NCBI RefSeq assembly: GCF_947487305.1
Contig: NZ_CANKWH010000024.1
Coordinates: 1-40,197, forward strand
Reading direction: 5' to 3'
Length of the DNA stretch: 40,197 nucleotides
Origin: an uncultured Paracoccus sp.
Lineage (GTDB): Bacteria; Pseudomonadota; Alphaproteobacteria; Rhodobacterales; Rhodobacteraceae
Below the pieces are notes generated by a model. It worked only from the letters and a program-made list of their open reading frames with translations. It searched no databases and was not told the origin of the DNA. Positions 7,247 through 16,311 of the stretch are shown in pieces; positions within the stretch are counted from its first letter, which is position 1, and every line of letters begins with the position of its first letter. The position numbers and the translations under genes were made by a program.

Positions 7247-9097
7247 ATGGAAGACAATAACCGCAATCTCATCCTGGCGACGGTCCTGTCGTTCCTGGTG
7301 ATCCTGGTGTGGTACACCGTCTTCGCCCCGGACCCCCCGGCCCCGCCGGCCGAGCCCACCGCCGTCACCCAGACCGAGGGCGGCGTCACCGCCCCCGCGG
7401 GCGAGGCGACGACTGCGGCCGCCACCGGCGGCGCGCAGCTGGGCGAAGCGGCCGGCAGCACCGACCCCTCAGCCTCGGCTGGCCGCGTCACCATCGACTC
7501 GCCGGCGCTGACGGGCTCGATCTCGCTGGCAGGCGGTCGCATCGACGACCTTCTGCTGCGCAACTATCACGAGACACTGGACGACAACTCGCCGCTGGTG
7601 CGGCTCTTGACACCCACCGCCCCCAGTGCCGATCAGCAGATCACCCAGACCGGCGCGAAACCCTATTACGCGGTCTATGGCTGGATGCCCGCCGCCGGCA
7701 CCGACCCGGCGCTGGTCCCCGGCCCGGCAACGCTGTGGCAGGTCGAATCCGGCGATACGCTGGCCCCCGGCAAGCCGGTCACGCTGGTCTGGGACAATGG
7801 CGCCGGCCAGATCTTCCGCCGCATCTTCGAGCTCGATGACCATTACCTCTTCACCGTCACGCAATCGCTGGAAAACACCGGCACCGCTGCCTTTTCGGCC
7901 GCGCCCTATGGCATCATCGCCCGCCACGGCCTGCCCGATACGCAGAACTTCTTTGTGCTGCACGAGGGCGTCGTCGGCATGGATGACGGCGAGCTGATCG
8001 AGCAGAAATACGACAAGATCGCCGAGCTTGACCCGATCGACCGGGAGGGCCGGGCCGAGATCTACGAGGTCAAGGAAAACGGCTGGATCGGCTTTACCGA
8101 CAAGTACTGGATGACCTCGCTGGCGCCGGCACCGGGCCAGTCCTTCACCGCCGTGGCGAAATATGCCGATGGTGTGGACATCTACCAGACCGAGGCGCGC
8201 TTCCCCGTGCAGACCGCAGCCCCAGGTGCGACCGTCAGCGCCGGCAGTTATCTCTTCGCCGGTGCGAAGGTCTGGGAAGTCATCAAGGGCTACGAGGAAA
8301 CCCCCGGCATCCAGCGCTTCGTCGACTCGATCGACTGGGGCTGGTTCTACTTCCTGACCAAACCGATCTTCCGCCTGCTGCACTGGCTGAACGGCCATAT
8401 CGGCAATATGGGCTGGGCGATCATCGCGCTGACCTTCATCCTGAAGCTTCTGGTCTTCCCGCTGGCCCGCAAGTCCTATGTCTCGATGGCGAAGATGAAG
8501 GAATTGCAGCCCGAAATGGAGGCGCTGAAAGAGACCACCGGCGACGACCGCGCCAAGTTCCAGAAAGGGATGATGGAGCTTTACAAGCGCGAGAAGGTGA
8601 ACCCGGCCGCCGGCTGTCTGCCGGTGCTGCTGCAGATCCCGATCTTCTTCTCGCTCTACAAGGTGATCTTCGTCACCATCGAACTGCGCCACGCCCCCTG
8701 GGTCGGCTGGATCCGCGACCTCTCGGCCCCCGATCCCTCGAGCCTGTGGAACCTCTTCGGGATGCTGCCCTGGGCCGCGCCCGGTCAGGGAACGCTGTTG
8801 CACAGCGCCTCGCTGCCGATCCTGGCGATCATCCTCGGCATCAGCATGTGGATGCAGCAGAAGCTGAACCCAGCCCCCACCGATCCGGCGCAGAAGATGA
8901 TCTTTGCCTGGATGCCCTGGGTGTTCATGTTCATGCTGGGCGGTTTCGCCTCGGGCCTGGTGCTCTACTGGATCACCAACAACGTGATCACCATCTTCCA
9001 GCAGTACACGATCATGTCGATGCACGGCCACCGGCCGGACCTCTTCGGCAATATCAAGTCCTCGATCCCGACGCGGCCCAAGAAGGGCAGCAAGTGA
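7247..9097 (+). CDS. yidC: Membrane protein insertase YidC
   Basis: YidC inserts and folds inner-membrane proteins, alone or with SecYEG. The 616-residue protein has the Gram-negative layout. It comprises an N-terminal membrane anchor (about 7-24), a Pro/Ala-rich linker, a large periplasmic P1 domain to about 360, and a C-terminal insertase core with five helices. Within the core, NPAAGCLPVLLQIPIFFSLY is the conserved family stretch. The C-terminal tail is basic (TRPKKGSK). Its stop overlaps the GTG start of the MOSC gene. Confidence 0.97.
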   Translation: MEDNNRNLILATVLSFLVILVWYTVFAPDPPAPPAEPTAVTQTEGGVTAPAGEATTAAATGGAQLGEAAGSTDPSASAGRVTIDSPALTGSISLAGGRIDDLLLRNYHETLDDNSPLVRLLTPTAPSADQQITQTGAKPYYAVYGWMPAAGTDPALVPGPATLWQVESGDTLAPGKPVTLVWDNGAGQIFRRIFELDDHYLFTVTQSLENTGTAAFSAAPYGIIARHGLPDTQNFFVLHEGVVGMDDGELIEQKYDKIAELDPIDREGRAEIYEVKENGWIGFTDKYWMTSLAPAPGQSFTAVAKYADGVDIYQTEARFPVQTAAPGATVSAGSYLFAGAKVWEVIKGYEETPGIQRFVDSIDWGWFYFLTKPIFRLLHWLNGHIGNMGWAIIALTFILKLLVFPLARKSYVSMAKMKELQPEMEALKETTGDDRAKFQKGMMELYKREKVNPAAGCLPVLLQIPIFFSLYKVIFVTIELRHAPWVGWIRDLSAPDPSSLWNLFGMLPWAAPGQGTLLHSASLPILAIILGISMWMQQKLNPAPTDPAQKMIFAWMPWVFMFMLGGFASGLVLYWITNNVITIFQQYTIMSMHGHRPDLFGNIKSSIPTRPKKGSK

Positions 9098-9849
9098 CGG
9101 CACGGCTGGCCCATATCCGGTCCCATCCGATCAAGACCCTTGGTGCGGATGACCTGCCGGATGTGGTGCTGACCACCGGCGAGCGACTGCCCGGCGACCG
9201 CCTCTATGCCGTAGTGCACGAGGCGGCGCTGAAACATCTGACCGATGGGCAACTGACCCGCTGGCTGCCCAAGGCGGCCTTCCTGCGCGGGGCGGCCTGC
9301 CTTGACCTGCAGGCGGTGAAGGGCGGCTGGCGCGACGGTCGGATCGTTCTCAGCCACCCGGATCAGCCTTCGATCGAGATCGACCCGGAAAACACCGCCG
9401 ACCGGCAGGCGCTGGTGGACTGGCTGATCCCGCTCTGGGGTGCCGAAAAGTCTCCACCGGCCCGGCTGGTGCGCGGCACCGAGGCGCTGACCGACCAGAT
9501 GACCCCGCTGGTCTCGATCCTGTCGCTGTCGTCGCTGAAGGCGCTTGAGGACCATTCGGGCCAGCCGCTCGGCATTGACCGCTGGCGCGGCAACCTGTGG
9601 GTCGAAGGCTGGGAGCCGCTGGCGGAACGCGCCATGGTGGGGCAGGAGATCGCCATCGGCGCCGCCCGGCTGACCGTGCGGGAACCGATCGGCCGCTGCA
9701 TCGCCACCGACGCCGATACGGCGACCGGCAGGTGGCAGCTCGACATGCTGGCCGCGCTGCGCGCGTTTACGGGCGACGAGGATTTCGGCATCTTCGCCGA
9801 GGTCACACGTGGCGCAACCATCGCCCTCGGAGATGAGGTTCACGCATGA
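9094..9849 (+). CDS. MOSC domain protein
   Basis: MOSC proteins are molybdenum-cofactor sulfurase or carrier-related proteins that hold persulfide sulfur on a conserved Cys. This 251-residue protein has an N-terminal MOSC beta-barrel-like part (HIRSHPIKTLGADDL, 7-21). The C-terminal MOSC core has the family features RWRGNLWV (163-170) and a candidate Cys202 in REPIGRCIATD. I placed the start at GTG 9094, which overlaps the yidC stop (GTGA) and gives the expected N-terminus. It overlaps engB by 4 bases. The substrate is unknown. Confidence 0.87.
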   Translation: MTARLAHIRSHPIKTLGADDLPDVVLTTGERLPGDRLYAVVHEAALKHLTDGQLTRWLPKAAFLRGAACLDLQAVKGGWRDGRIVLSHPDQPSIEIDPENTADRQALVDWLIPLWGAEKSPPARLVRGTEALTDQMTPLVSILSLSSLKALEDHSGQPLGIDRWRGNLWVEGWEPLAERAMVGQEIAIGAARLTVREPIGRCIATDADTATGRWQLDMLAALRAFTGDEDFGIFAEVTRGATIALGDEVHA

Positions 9850-10496
9850 AGGTCGCCTTCCCCGTCGCCCCCGAACCCGAAGCCGAAGCCGCCGAGGCGG
9901 CACGGCTGCTGTTTGCCGGTCCGGTCGACTTCCTCAAGGGCGTGGTCGCCATGGACGGGCTGCCGCCCGCCGACCGGCCCGAGGTCTGCTTTGCCGGACG
10001 CAGCAATGTCGGCAAGTCGAGCCTCATCAACGCGCTGACCGGGCGCAAGGGCCTGGCCCGCGCCTCGAACACGCCGGGCCGGACGCAGGAGATCAACTAT
10101 TTCACCTTGGGCGATCACGGCTATCTGGTCGACCTGCCGGGCTATGGCTTTGCCAAGGCGCCGGTCGCGGTGGTGGCCAAGTGGCAGGCTCTGCTGAAGC
10201 AATATCTGGCCGGGCGGCCGACGCTGCGCCGCGCCTTCTGCCTGATCGACGCGCGCCACGGGGTAAAGCCGGTGGATCACGAGATCATGAAACTGCTCGA
10301 CCGCTCGGCCGTGCCGTTTCAGGTCGTGCTGACCAAGACCGACAAGCTCGGCCCCAATGCCATCAAGCCGGTGATCCAGCAGGTCGAGGACGAGTTGCAG
10401 AAACACCCGGCCGCCTTTCCCGAGATCGTCCTGACCTCGTCGGACAAGGGCGAGGGCATCGCCACGCTGCGCGCGATCATCGCCGGGCTGGAGTGA
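9846..10496 (+). CDS. engB: Ribosome biogenesis GTPase EngB/YihA
   Basis: This TRAFAC-class GTPase is involved in large ribosomal subunit assembly and cell division. The 216-residue protein has G1 GRSNVGKSS (51-59), a G2-region Thr in NTPGRTQ, G3 DLPGYG (96-101), G4 TKTD (162-165) and G5 TSSDKGEG near the C-terminus. All nucleotide-binding motifs are intact. The start is an ATGA overlap with the MOSC gene. A GC-rich gap of 89 bases separates it from argB. Confidence 0.96.
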   Translation: MKVAFPVAPEPEAEAAEAARLLFAGPVDFLKGVVAMDGLPPADRPEVCFAGRSNVGKSSLINALTGRKGLARASNTPGRTQEINYFTLGDHGYLVDLPGYGFAKAPVAVVAKWQALLKQYLAGRPTLRRAFCLIDARHGVKPVDHEIMKLLDRSAVPFQVVLTKTDKLGPNAIKPVIQQVEDELQKHPAAFPEIVLTSSDKGEGIATLRAIIAGLE

Positions 10497-10585
10497 CCGG
10501 TCCGGAGTGACGAGTCTGGCCCGACTGGTCTGGACGGACCAGCCCGCGCGACCTAACCTGCCCCGCGATCAACAAGGGCAAGAGA

Positions 10586-11500
10586 ATGAGAAAGCAGAAC
10601 ATGAACCGGGACTGGATCGCCACCGCGCATACCCTGTCAGAGGCCCTGCCCTATCTGCAGCGCTATTCCGGCGCCGTGGTGGTGGTGAAGTTCGGCGGCA
10701 ATGCCATGGGCGATGACGAGGCCATGGCAGAGTTTGCCCGCGACATCGTGCTGATGAAGCAGGTCGGCATGAACCCGGTCGTGGTCCATGGCGGCGGCCC
10801 GATGATCAATGACCTCCTGGCCAAGCTCGGGATCGAAAGCCATTTCGTCCGCGGCAAGCGGGTGACGACCAAGGAGACCGTCGAGGTGGTCGAGATGGTG
10901 CTGTCGGGCCTCGTCAACAAGCGCATCGTGCAGGCGATCAACGATGCCGGCGGCCGCGCCGTCGGCATCAGCGGCAAGGATGACGACATGATGGTCTGCG
11001 AGGCGGACGACCCGGAACTGGGTTTCGTCGGCCGCCCGGTCGAGATGAACATTCAGATCATCCGCGATCTCTATACCGCCGGGCTGATCCCGGTCATCGC
11101 CCCGGTCGCCACCGGCATGGCCGATAACGAGACCTTCAACGTCAATGGCGACACCGCCGCCGGCGCCATCGCAGGCGCACTGAAGGCCGACCGGCTGCTG
11201 CTGCTAACCGATGTATCAGGCGTCAAGGATGCCTCGGGTGAGGTGCTGACGCAGATGCATCCCGACCAGGTGCGCGCGATGATCGCAGACGGCACCATCG
11301 CCGGCGGCATGATCCCCAAGACCGAGACCGCGCTGATGGCCGTGGCCGAGGGGGTGCGCGCCGTGGTCATCCTTGACGGCCGCGTGCCCCATGCCTGCCT
11401 CTTGGAGCTGTTCACCGAGCATGGCGCCGGCAGCCTGATCCGCTCGACCGAGCCGCGGGTGAAACCGCATGGGCTGCGGCAGGGCGAGGGTGGGCTCTGA
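10586..11500 (+). CDS. argB: Acetylglutamate kinase
   Basis: ArgB phosphorylates N-acetyl-L-glutamate in the second step of arginine biosynthesis (amino-acid kinase fold). The 304-residue protein shows VVVKFGGNAMG near the N-terminus and the HGGGPMINDLL loop. NVNGDTAAGAIA, the LLTDVSGVKD nucleotide-binding region and GGMIPKTETAL are also present. The first ATG is used, but MNRDWIATA at 10601 is a possible start. The 3' end overlaps the next frame by 11-32 bases, depending on that gene's start. Confidence 0.96.
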   Translation: MRKQNMNRDWIATAHTLSEALPYLQRYSGAVVVVKFGGNAMGDDEAMAEFARDIVLMKQVGMNPVVVHGGGPMINDLLAKLGIESHFVRGKRVTTKETVEVVEMVLSGLVNKRIVQAINDAGGRAVGISGKDDDMMVCEADDPELGFVGRPVEMNIQIIRDLYTAGLIPVIAPVATGMADNETFNVNGDTAAGAIAGALKADRLLLLTDVSGVKDASGEVLTQMHPDQVRAMIADGTIAGGMIPKTETALMAVAEGVRAVVILDGRVPHACLLELFTEHGAGSLIRSTEPRVKPHGLRQGEGGL

Positions 11501-12104
11501 CCTGACCCCGCCCGAGGGGCTTTTCATCTCGGGCCATTGCGACGCGGACGAGGGCGGCGGCACGGTCCTGCTGCTCTCGCCCGACGAACCAGCCTTCTGG
11601 CCGCTTTTCACCGCCTCTGGCGAATGGTCCGATGGCGCCACGGACCCGATGGACCGCTGGTCCAAGCGGGTCATCGGGGGTTGGGCCGAGGCGATCGGCG
11701 GGCGCGCGGCCTTTCCGTCGGACGGGCCACCCTATCCGCCGATCTTCCGTTGGGCGCTGGCGAGTGGCGGCTTCTGGCAATCCCCGGTCGGGATGCTGGT
11801 CCATCGCCGGATGGGTCTGTTCACCAGTTTCCGGGGCGCGGTGATTCTGCCCCGACACTTGCCGGGACCCGATTCCGCCGCCAGCCCCTGCGAAACCTGC
11901 CACCGCCCCTGCCTGACCGCCTGCCCCGCCGATGCCTTCCGGCCCGGCTATCATGTGGCGGATTGCCACGCATGGCTGGACCGACCCGACGGCAAAGATT
12001 GCCTGACAACGGGTTGTGGTGTCAGACGTGCTTGCCCCCTCAGCAGAGACTGTGGCAGGCTGCCCGAACAATCTGCATGGCATATGAGACAGTTCCACAC
12101 ATGA
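11469..12104 (+). CDS. Ferredoxin-like Fe-S protein related to the QueG C-terminal region
   Basis: This protein of up to 211 residues has a Cys-rich second half: Cys141, 144, 148 and 152 (CETCHRPCLTACP), Cys166, then Cys178, 183, 189 and 195. The first group matches CxxCxxxCxxxCP of bacterial 4Fe-4S domains, and the later cysteines could complete a second cluster. Overall it resembles the iron-sulfur part of epoxyqueuosine reductase-type proteins without the cobalamin-binding part. The first ATG lies 32 bases inside argB. A GTG at 11490 with a purine-rich upstream stretch would reduce the overlap to 11 bases. It ends in an ATGA overlap with the phosphatase. The electron partner is unknown. 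Confidence 0.72.
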   Translation: MGCGRARVGSDLTPPEGLFISGHCDADEGGGTVLLLSPDEPAFWPLFTASGEWSDGATDPMDRWSKRVIGGWAEAIGGRAAFPSDGPPYPPIFRWALASGGFWQSPVGMLVHRRMGLFTSFRGAVILPRHLPGPDSAASPCETCHRPCLTACPADAFRPGYHVADCHAWLDRPDGKDCLTTGCGVRRACPLSRDCGRLPEQSAWHMRQFHT

Positions 12105-12619
12105 CACCGCTTGGACACCGCCGCCTGATCCTCACCCGCCATGCCAAATCGGCCTGGGACGACCCGGCGCTAGACGATCACGACCGCCCGCTGAACGACC
12201 GTGGCCGCCGCTCGGCGCGCGAGCTTGGCGACTGGATGGCCAGCCGCGGCTATGAACCGGAAGAGGTGCTCTGCTCCTCGTCCCGGCGCACGCAGGAGAC
12301 CTGGGAAAAGGTCGCCGGCGCGCCGCTGGAGGTGCGCCCGATCCTCAGGATCGAGCCGGGCCTGTATCAGGCCAGCCCGGAAAAGATGCTGCAGGTTCTG
12401 CGCACGGCCACCCAGCCCACGGTGATGATCCTGGGCCACAACCCGGGCATCGCCGAATTCGCAGCCCAGCTTTGCGCGCGGCCGCCGCTGGACCCGGATT
12501 TCCGCCGCTATCCGACCTGCGCCACGCTGGTGGTGGATTTCCAGGTCGATGACTGGAAGGATGTCCGCCCCGGCGAGGGCAGCGTGATGGATTTCGTCCG
12601 CCTCGACGGGCGCGACTGA
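12101..12619 (+). CDS. SixA-like histidine phosphatase family protein
   Basis: This 172-residue member of the histidine phosphatase superfamily has the family layout. LTRHAKS (11-17) carries the phospho-accepting His14, DRGRRSA follows, and a second catalytic His lies in ILGHNPGI. The short single-domain form matches SixA-type phosphohistidine phosphatases more than phosphoglycerate mutases. It starts in the stop of the ferredoxin-like gene (ATGA) and is the last gene before a strong terminator. The physiological target is not evident. Confidence 0.85.
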   Translation: MTPLGHRRLILTRHAKSAWDDPALDDHDRPLNDRGRRSARELGDWMASRGYEPEEVLCSSSRRTQETWEKVAGAPLEVRPILRIEPGLYQASPEKMLQVLRTATQPTVMILGHNPGIAEFAAQLCARPPLDPDFRRYPTCATLVVDFQVDDWKDVRPGEGSVMDFVRLDGRD

Positions 12620-12644
12620 ACCTTATCGCTTCATCTTGGTCTAA

Positions 12645-12684
12645 GTATCCCGGGGGGATACGGGGGGCAGCGCCCCCCGTTTTA
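12645..12684 (+). terminator. Tandem hairpins, intrinsic terminator after the SixA-like gene
   Basis: GTATCCC/GGGATAC (12645-12661, loop GGG) overlaps a 9-bp stem ACGGGGGGC/GCCCCCCGT (12660-12680, loop AGC) followed by TTTTA. The T-run terminates the plus-strand operon. The stem also lies just past the aapP stop on the other strand and may protect that 3' end. Confidence 0.7.
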
Positions 12685-12686
12685 CT

Positions 12687-13475
12687 TCAATGCCCGAGGA
12701 TCTGACTGAGGAACAGCTTGGTCCGCTCGGACTTCGGGTTGTGGAAGAAGTCGTGCGGGTTGTTCTGCTCGACGATCTGGCCCTGGTCCATGAAGATCAC
12801 CCGGTTCGCCACCGCCTGCGCAAAGCCCATCTCGTGGGTCACGCAGAGCATGGTCATCCCCTCTTCCGCCAGCTCGATCATCGTATCCAGCACTTCCTTG
12901 ATCATCTCGGGGTCAAGGGCGCTGGTCGGTTCGTCAAACAGCATGATCTTGGGCTGCATGCAGAGCGAGCGGGCGATCGCCACGCGCTGCTGCTGACCGC
13001 CTGACAGCTGGCCGGGATACTTGCCGGCCTGTTCCGGGATCTTCACCTTTTCCAGAAAGCGCATGGCCGTTGCCTCGGCCTGTTTCTTCGGCACCTTACG
13101 CACCCAGATCGGCGCAAGGGTGCAGTTTTCCAGCACCGTCAGATGCGGGAACAGGTTGAAGTGCTGGAACACCATGCCGACTTCAGAGCGCACCTTGTCG
13201 ATGTTCTTGATGTCGCTGGTCAGTTCGATCCCGTCCACGACGATATGGCCCGACTGATGCTCTTCCAGCCGGTTGATGCAGCGGATCAGGGTGGACTTGC
13301 CCGAGCCCGAAGGTCCGGCAATGACGATCCGCTCGCCCTTGTGGACGGTCAGGTCGATGTCGCGCAGCACGTGGAAGGTGCCGTACCACTTGTTCATGTT
13401 GCGGATGTCGATCGCGACCTCGTCGCTGACCTTCATATGGCTGCGGTCGATGTCGCGGGTGATGGCTTCGCTCAT
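12687..13475 (-). CDS. aapP: ABC transporter ATPase for L-amino acids
   Basis: This is the ATPase of the general L-amino acid (Aap/Bzt) uptake system, which imports polar amino acids. The 262-residue protein has Walker A GPSGSGKS (54-61), Q-loop VFQHFNLFP, signature LSGGQQQR (157-164), Walker B IMLFDEP (177-183) and the H-loop in CVTHEMG. The ATG at 13475 gives MSEAITRDID; MKVSDE ten residues on is a weaker alternative. It is the last gene of aapJQMP, 10 bases after aapM. Confidence 0.96.
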   Translation of the reverse strand: MSEAITRDIDRSHMKVSDEVAIDIRNMNKWYGTFHVLRDIDLTVHKGERIVIAGPSGSGKSTLIRCINRLEEHQSGHIVVDGIELTSDIKNIDKVRSEVGMVFQHFNLFPHLTVLENCTLAPIWVRKVPKKQAEATAMRFLEKVKIPEQAGKYPGQLSGGQQQRVAIARSLCMQPKIMLFDEPTSALDPEMIKEVLDTMIELAEEGMTMLCVTHEMGFAQAVANRVIFMDQGQIVEQNNPHDFFHNPKSERTKLFLSQILGH

Positions 13476-13485
13476 GGCTCGGTCC

Positions 13486-14940
13486 TTAACGATGTTCGCG
13501 ACGCAGCCGGCGTTCCAGGAACATGGAATAGCGCGACATGCTGAAGCAGATGATGAAGAAGATGGCGCCGACGAAGATGAACGGCTCCCAGTAGACGCCC
13601 TTCCAGGCAAAGTTGGCGCGGACGAAATCCGACACGCCCTTCAGCGGATCGAAGAGGCCCACGAAGACGACCAGCGTGGTGTCCTTGAACATGCCGATGA
13701 AGGTCGAGACGATGCCGGGAATACTGATCTTCAGCGCCTGCGGCAGGATGATCAGCCGCTGCGCCTTCCAGTAATCCAGCCCCAGCGCATCGGCGGCCTC
13801 GTATTGGCCGCGCGGCAGGGCGGCCAGACCGCCCCGGATCACCTCGGCCATATAGGCGGCGGCGAAGATCGTCACCATGATGATCACGCGCAGGATGATG
13901 TCGAAATTCGTGCCCGGCGGCAGGAAATAGTTCAGAAGCAGCGAGGCCACGAAGAGAAGCGTGATCAGCGGCACGCCGCGGATGAACTCGATGAAAGTTA
14001 CCGCCAGCGTATGGACAAGGAACATGTCCGACCGCCGCGCCAGCGCAAGGATGATCCCCAGGGGCAGCGACAGCGCGATGCCGGCGACGCCGATGGTGAT
14101 CGACAGCAGGAAGCCGCCGAACTGGTCCGAATCGACGGCGGTGATGGCCAGCGGGATCAGCCGCTGCGCATCTTCGGCGGCAGGGCCGACCGCGACCAGC
14201 CACAGGATCAGCGTGACGAGCACCCCCGCGACCATCGCCAGCAGCGGCGAGACGCGCACCAGCAGCTTCCAGGCAAGCCAGCCCAGCCCGATCGAGGCCA
14301 GCACCATGATCTGCGGCCAGAGCGAGCCACCCCAGAGCAGCCAGATGCCAAGCAGCGGATAGAGCACCGAGAAGATCAGCAGCCAGGGCGCATGACGCTC
14401 GGCAATGACCACGGCGCCGATCATCACCACGGCGGCAAAAGCCAGCCAGACCATCGGCGACCCCAGCATCGCCATCAAGACCAGCGTCAGCACGGCCGAG
14501 ACGATCAGAACGATCCGGCGGATCTGCAGCGATTCCGAGAACAGCACCGGGGCCAGCGCCACCATCAGGAAGCCGAAGGCCATGACCGGGCGGAAATACA
14601 GCTCCATCGGGTAGAAGCCGAAGAGATACTGGTTCCAGCGCTCGCGGATGACCGCCCAGCAGGCGCCGCGGGCGCCCTCGCCCCAGGTCTCGGCGATGAT
14701 CTGGCGGCATTCGGCAAGGCTCGCGGCATTCCAGACGGAATGGGCGAACCAGTCCCAGAAATGGCTCACGAGGAACCAGATGATTGCCAGTCCCAAGAGG
14801 GTCAGGATGGTGTTGACCGGCCCCGAGAACAGGTTCTCGCGCAGCCAGCGCAGTGCCCCCGTCTGCCGCGTCGGCGGCGGCGCGGGCGGGATCATGGTCT
14901 CGCGGACGAAGGAGACGGTCTGGGCGTGAAGTTCGCTCAT
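13486..14940 (-). CDS. aapM: Amino acid ABC transporter permease AapM
   Basis: This is one of the two membrane subunits of the Aap importer. The 484-residue protein has a polar N-terminus of about 40 residues, then about eight hydrophobic helices, more than in minimal permeases. The C-terminal BPD_transp domain carries the ATPase-contact EAA loop GGLAALPRGQYEAADALGL. The long form with a large N-terminal extension is typical of AapM/BztC. One base separates it from aapQ. Confidence 0.95.
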   Translation of the reverse strand: MSELHAQTVSFVRETMIPPAPPPTRQTGALRWLRENLFSGPVNTILTLLGLAIIWFLVSHFWDWFAHSVWNAASLAECRQIIAETWGEGARGACWAVIRERWNQYLFGFYPMELYFRPVMAFGFLMVALAPVLFSESLQIRRIVLIVSAVLTLVLMAMLGSPMVWLAFAAVVMIGAVVIAERHAPWLLIFSVLYPLLGIWLLWGGSLWPQIMVLASIGLGWLAWKLLVRVSPLLAMVAGVLVTLILWLVAVGPAAEDAQRLIPLAITAVDSDQFGGFLLSITIGVAGIALSLPLGIILALARRSDMFLVHTLAVTFIEFIRGVPLITLLFVASLLLNYFLPPGTNFDIILRVIIMVTIFAAAYMAEVIRGGLAALPRGQYEAADALGLDYWKAQRLIILPQALKISIPGIVSTFIGMFKDTTLVVFVGLFDPLKGVSDFVRANFAWKGVYWEPFIFVGAIFFIICFSMSRYSMFLERRLRREHR

Positions 14941-14941
14941 C

Positions 14942-16198
14942 TCAACGCTCCTTCAGCTTGACGCGGTTGTTGTAGACGTTCATCGCGCCCGAGATGATCA
15001 GGCTGAGTGCCAGGTAGATCAGCATCATCAGCACGATGGCCTCAAGCTCGCGGCCGGTCTGGTTCAGGGTCGTGCCCCCCAGCGTGCCGCGCAGGTCCAT
15101 GTAGCCCACGGCAATCGCCAGCGAACTGTTCTTGGTCAGGTTCAGATATTGCGAGATCAGCGGCGGGATGATCACCCGCAGCGCCTGCGGCAGGATCACC
15201 AGGTTCATCGTCCAGTTGGGCTTGAGGCCAAGCGCAAAGGCGGCTTCGGACTGGCCCTTGCTGACGGCCAGGATGCCGGCGCGGACGATCTCGGCGATGA
15301 AGGCCCCGGTATAAAGCGTCAGTGCCAGCCACAGCGCGACAAAGCCGTTCTGCACGTTCAGCCCGCCAGCGAAGTTGAAACCCTTCAGCTCTGGCGGGAC
15401 CAGGTGCAGGCCGAAATACCAGATCAGCAGCAGCGAGGGCACGGTCATGATGGCCAGGTTCTTCCACCAGGTCACCGGTCGGTCGCCGGTCGCGTCCTGC
15501 ACCTTCTGGGCATTGGCCAGCACCGCCTTGCGCAGGAACCAGCCGCCGATCAGCACCACCGCAAAGGCGATGACCGCCCAGTTGATCAGGATGCGATAGC
15601 CCAGATCCAGATCGCCGGGATTGTTGGTCATCCCGAGCGTCGGGATCGCGGTATAGCGGTTGGTCAGCGCGACATTGTCGAAGAGGATCATCGACGCCGC
15701 CGGGTCCTCGCCGCGATAGGCGTTCGGGGGTGGCAAGACCTCGGTGAAGATCGCATAGACGATCAGGATCCACAGCAGCAGCGGGATGTTGCGGAACATC
15801 TCGACATAGATCGTCATCAGCCGGGCAAAGAGCCAGTTGTTCGACAGCCGCGCCACGCCGACGGTGATGCCGAGAACGGTGGCGGCGATGCAGCCAAGGA
15901 CCGAGACGATGACGGTGTTCAGAAGCCCGACGATCGTTGCCCGCAGATGGGTGTCGTCGGAGGTATAGGGGATTGGCGGCGACGGGATGTCATAACCCGC
16001 ACGCTGTCCCAGGAAGCCGAAGTCGAAATCCTTGCCCATGACCCGCAGGTTCTGGATCGTGTTGCCGACCAGCCACCAGGCAAAGGCCATGACCAGAATG
16101 AACACGAAGACCTGGATGGTCATCGACCGGTAACGGCGGTCGTAAAGCAGCATACTCAAACGGAACGGCGTGGCCGCCGGTGCCGAGATGTCAGCCAT
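14942..16198 (-). CDS. aapQ: Amino acid ABC transporter permease AapQ
   Basis: This 418-residue membrane subunit pairs with AapM. An N-terminal helix (about 27-48) precedes a periplasmic stretch, then the helix bundle. The EAA loop AGILAVSKGQSEAAFALGL lies near residue 320. The soluble insertion between helices (about 145-190) is usual in AapQ/BztB. It starts 113 bases after aapJ, and the gap contains a strong hairpin. Confidence 0.95.
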   Translation of the reverse strand: MADISAPAATPFRLSMLLYDRRYRSMTIQVFVFILVMAFAWWLVGNTIQNLRVMGKDFDFGFLGQRAGYDIPSPPIPYTSDDTHLRATIVGLLNTVIVSVLGCIAATVLGITVGVARLSNNWLFARLMTIYVEMFRNIPLLLWILIVYAIFTEVLPPPNAYRGEDPAASMILFDNVALTNRYTAIPTLGMTNNPGDLDLGYRILINWAVIAFAVVLIGGWFLRKAVLANAQKVQDATGDRPVTWWKNLAIMTVPSLLLIWYFGLHLVPPELKGFNFAGGLNVQNGFVALWLALTLYTGAFIAEIVRAGILAVSKGQSEAAFALGLKPNWTMNLVILPQALRVIIPPLISQYLNLTKNSSLAIAVGYMDLRGTLGGTTLNQTGRELEAIVLMMLIYLALSLIISGAMNVYNNRVKLKER

Positions 16199-16269
16199 GT
16201 TTTTCCCCTGTTCCCGTGCATCGGCTTTGCGCCGTTATGGATTGCCCGGGCTTATCGTTTTGGTCGGCC

Positions 16270-16289
16270 GCGCGGGGAAGGCCCCGCGC
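16270..16289 (-). promoter_or_regulatory. Intercistronic hairpin between aapJ and aapQ
   Basis: GCGCGGGG and CCCCGCGC form a perfect 8-bp GC stem with a 4-base loop, 23 bases past the aapJ stop. No T-run follows on the minus strand. Such stems behind a binding-protein gene can protect the upstream mRNA and lower expression of the permease genes; here that is inference from position. Confidence 0.5.
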
Positions 16290-16311
16290 AGCCGGTATGG
16301 TTACAAGCCGA

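Noticed and set aside
13273..14961. A 562-residue plus-strand frame opposite aapM
   Set aside because: Extreme Asp/His/Gln/Arg bias is the mirror of hydrophobic permease codons; aapM has clear transporter features.
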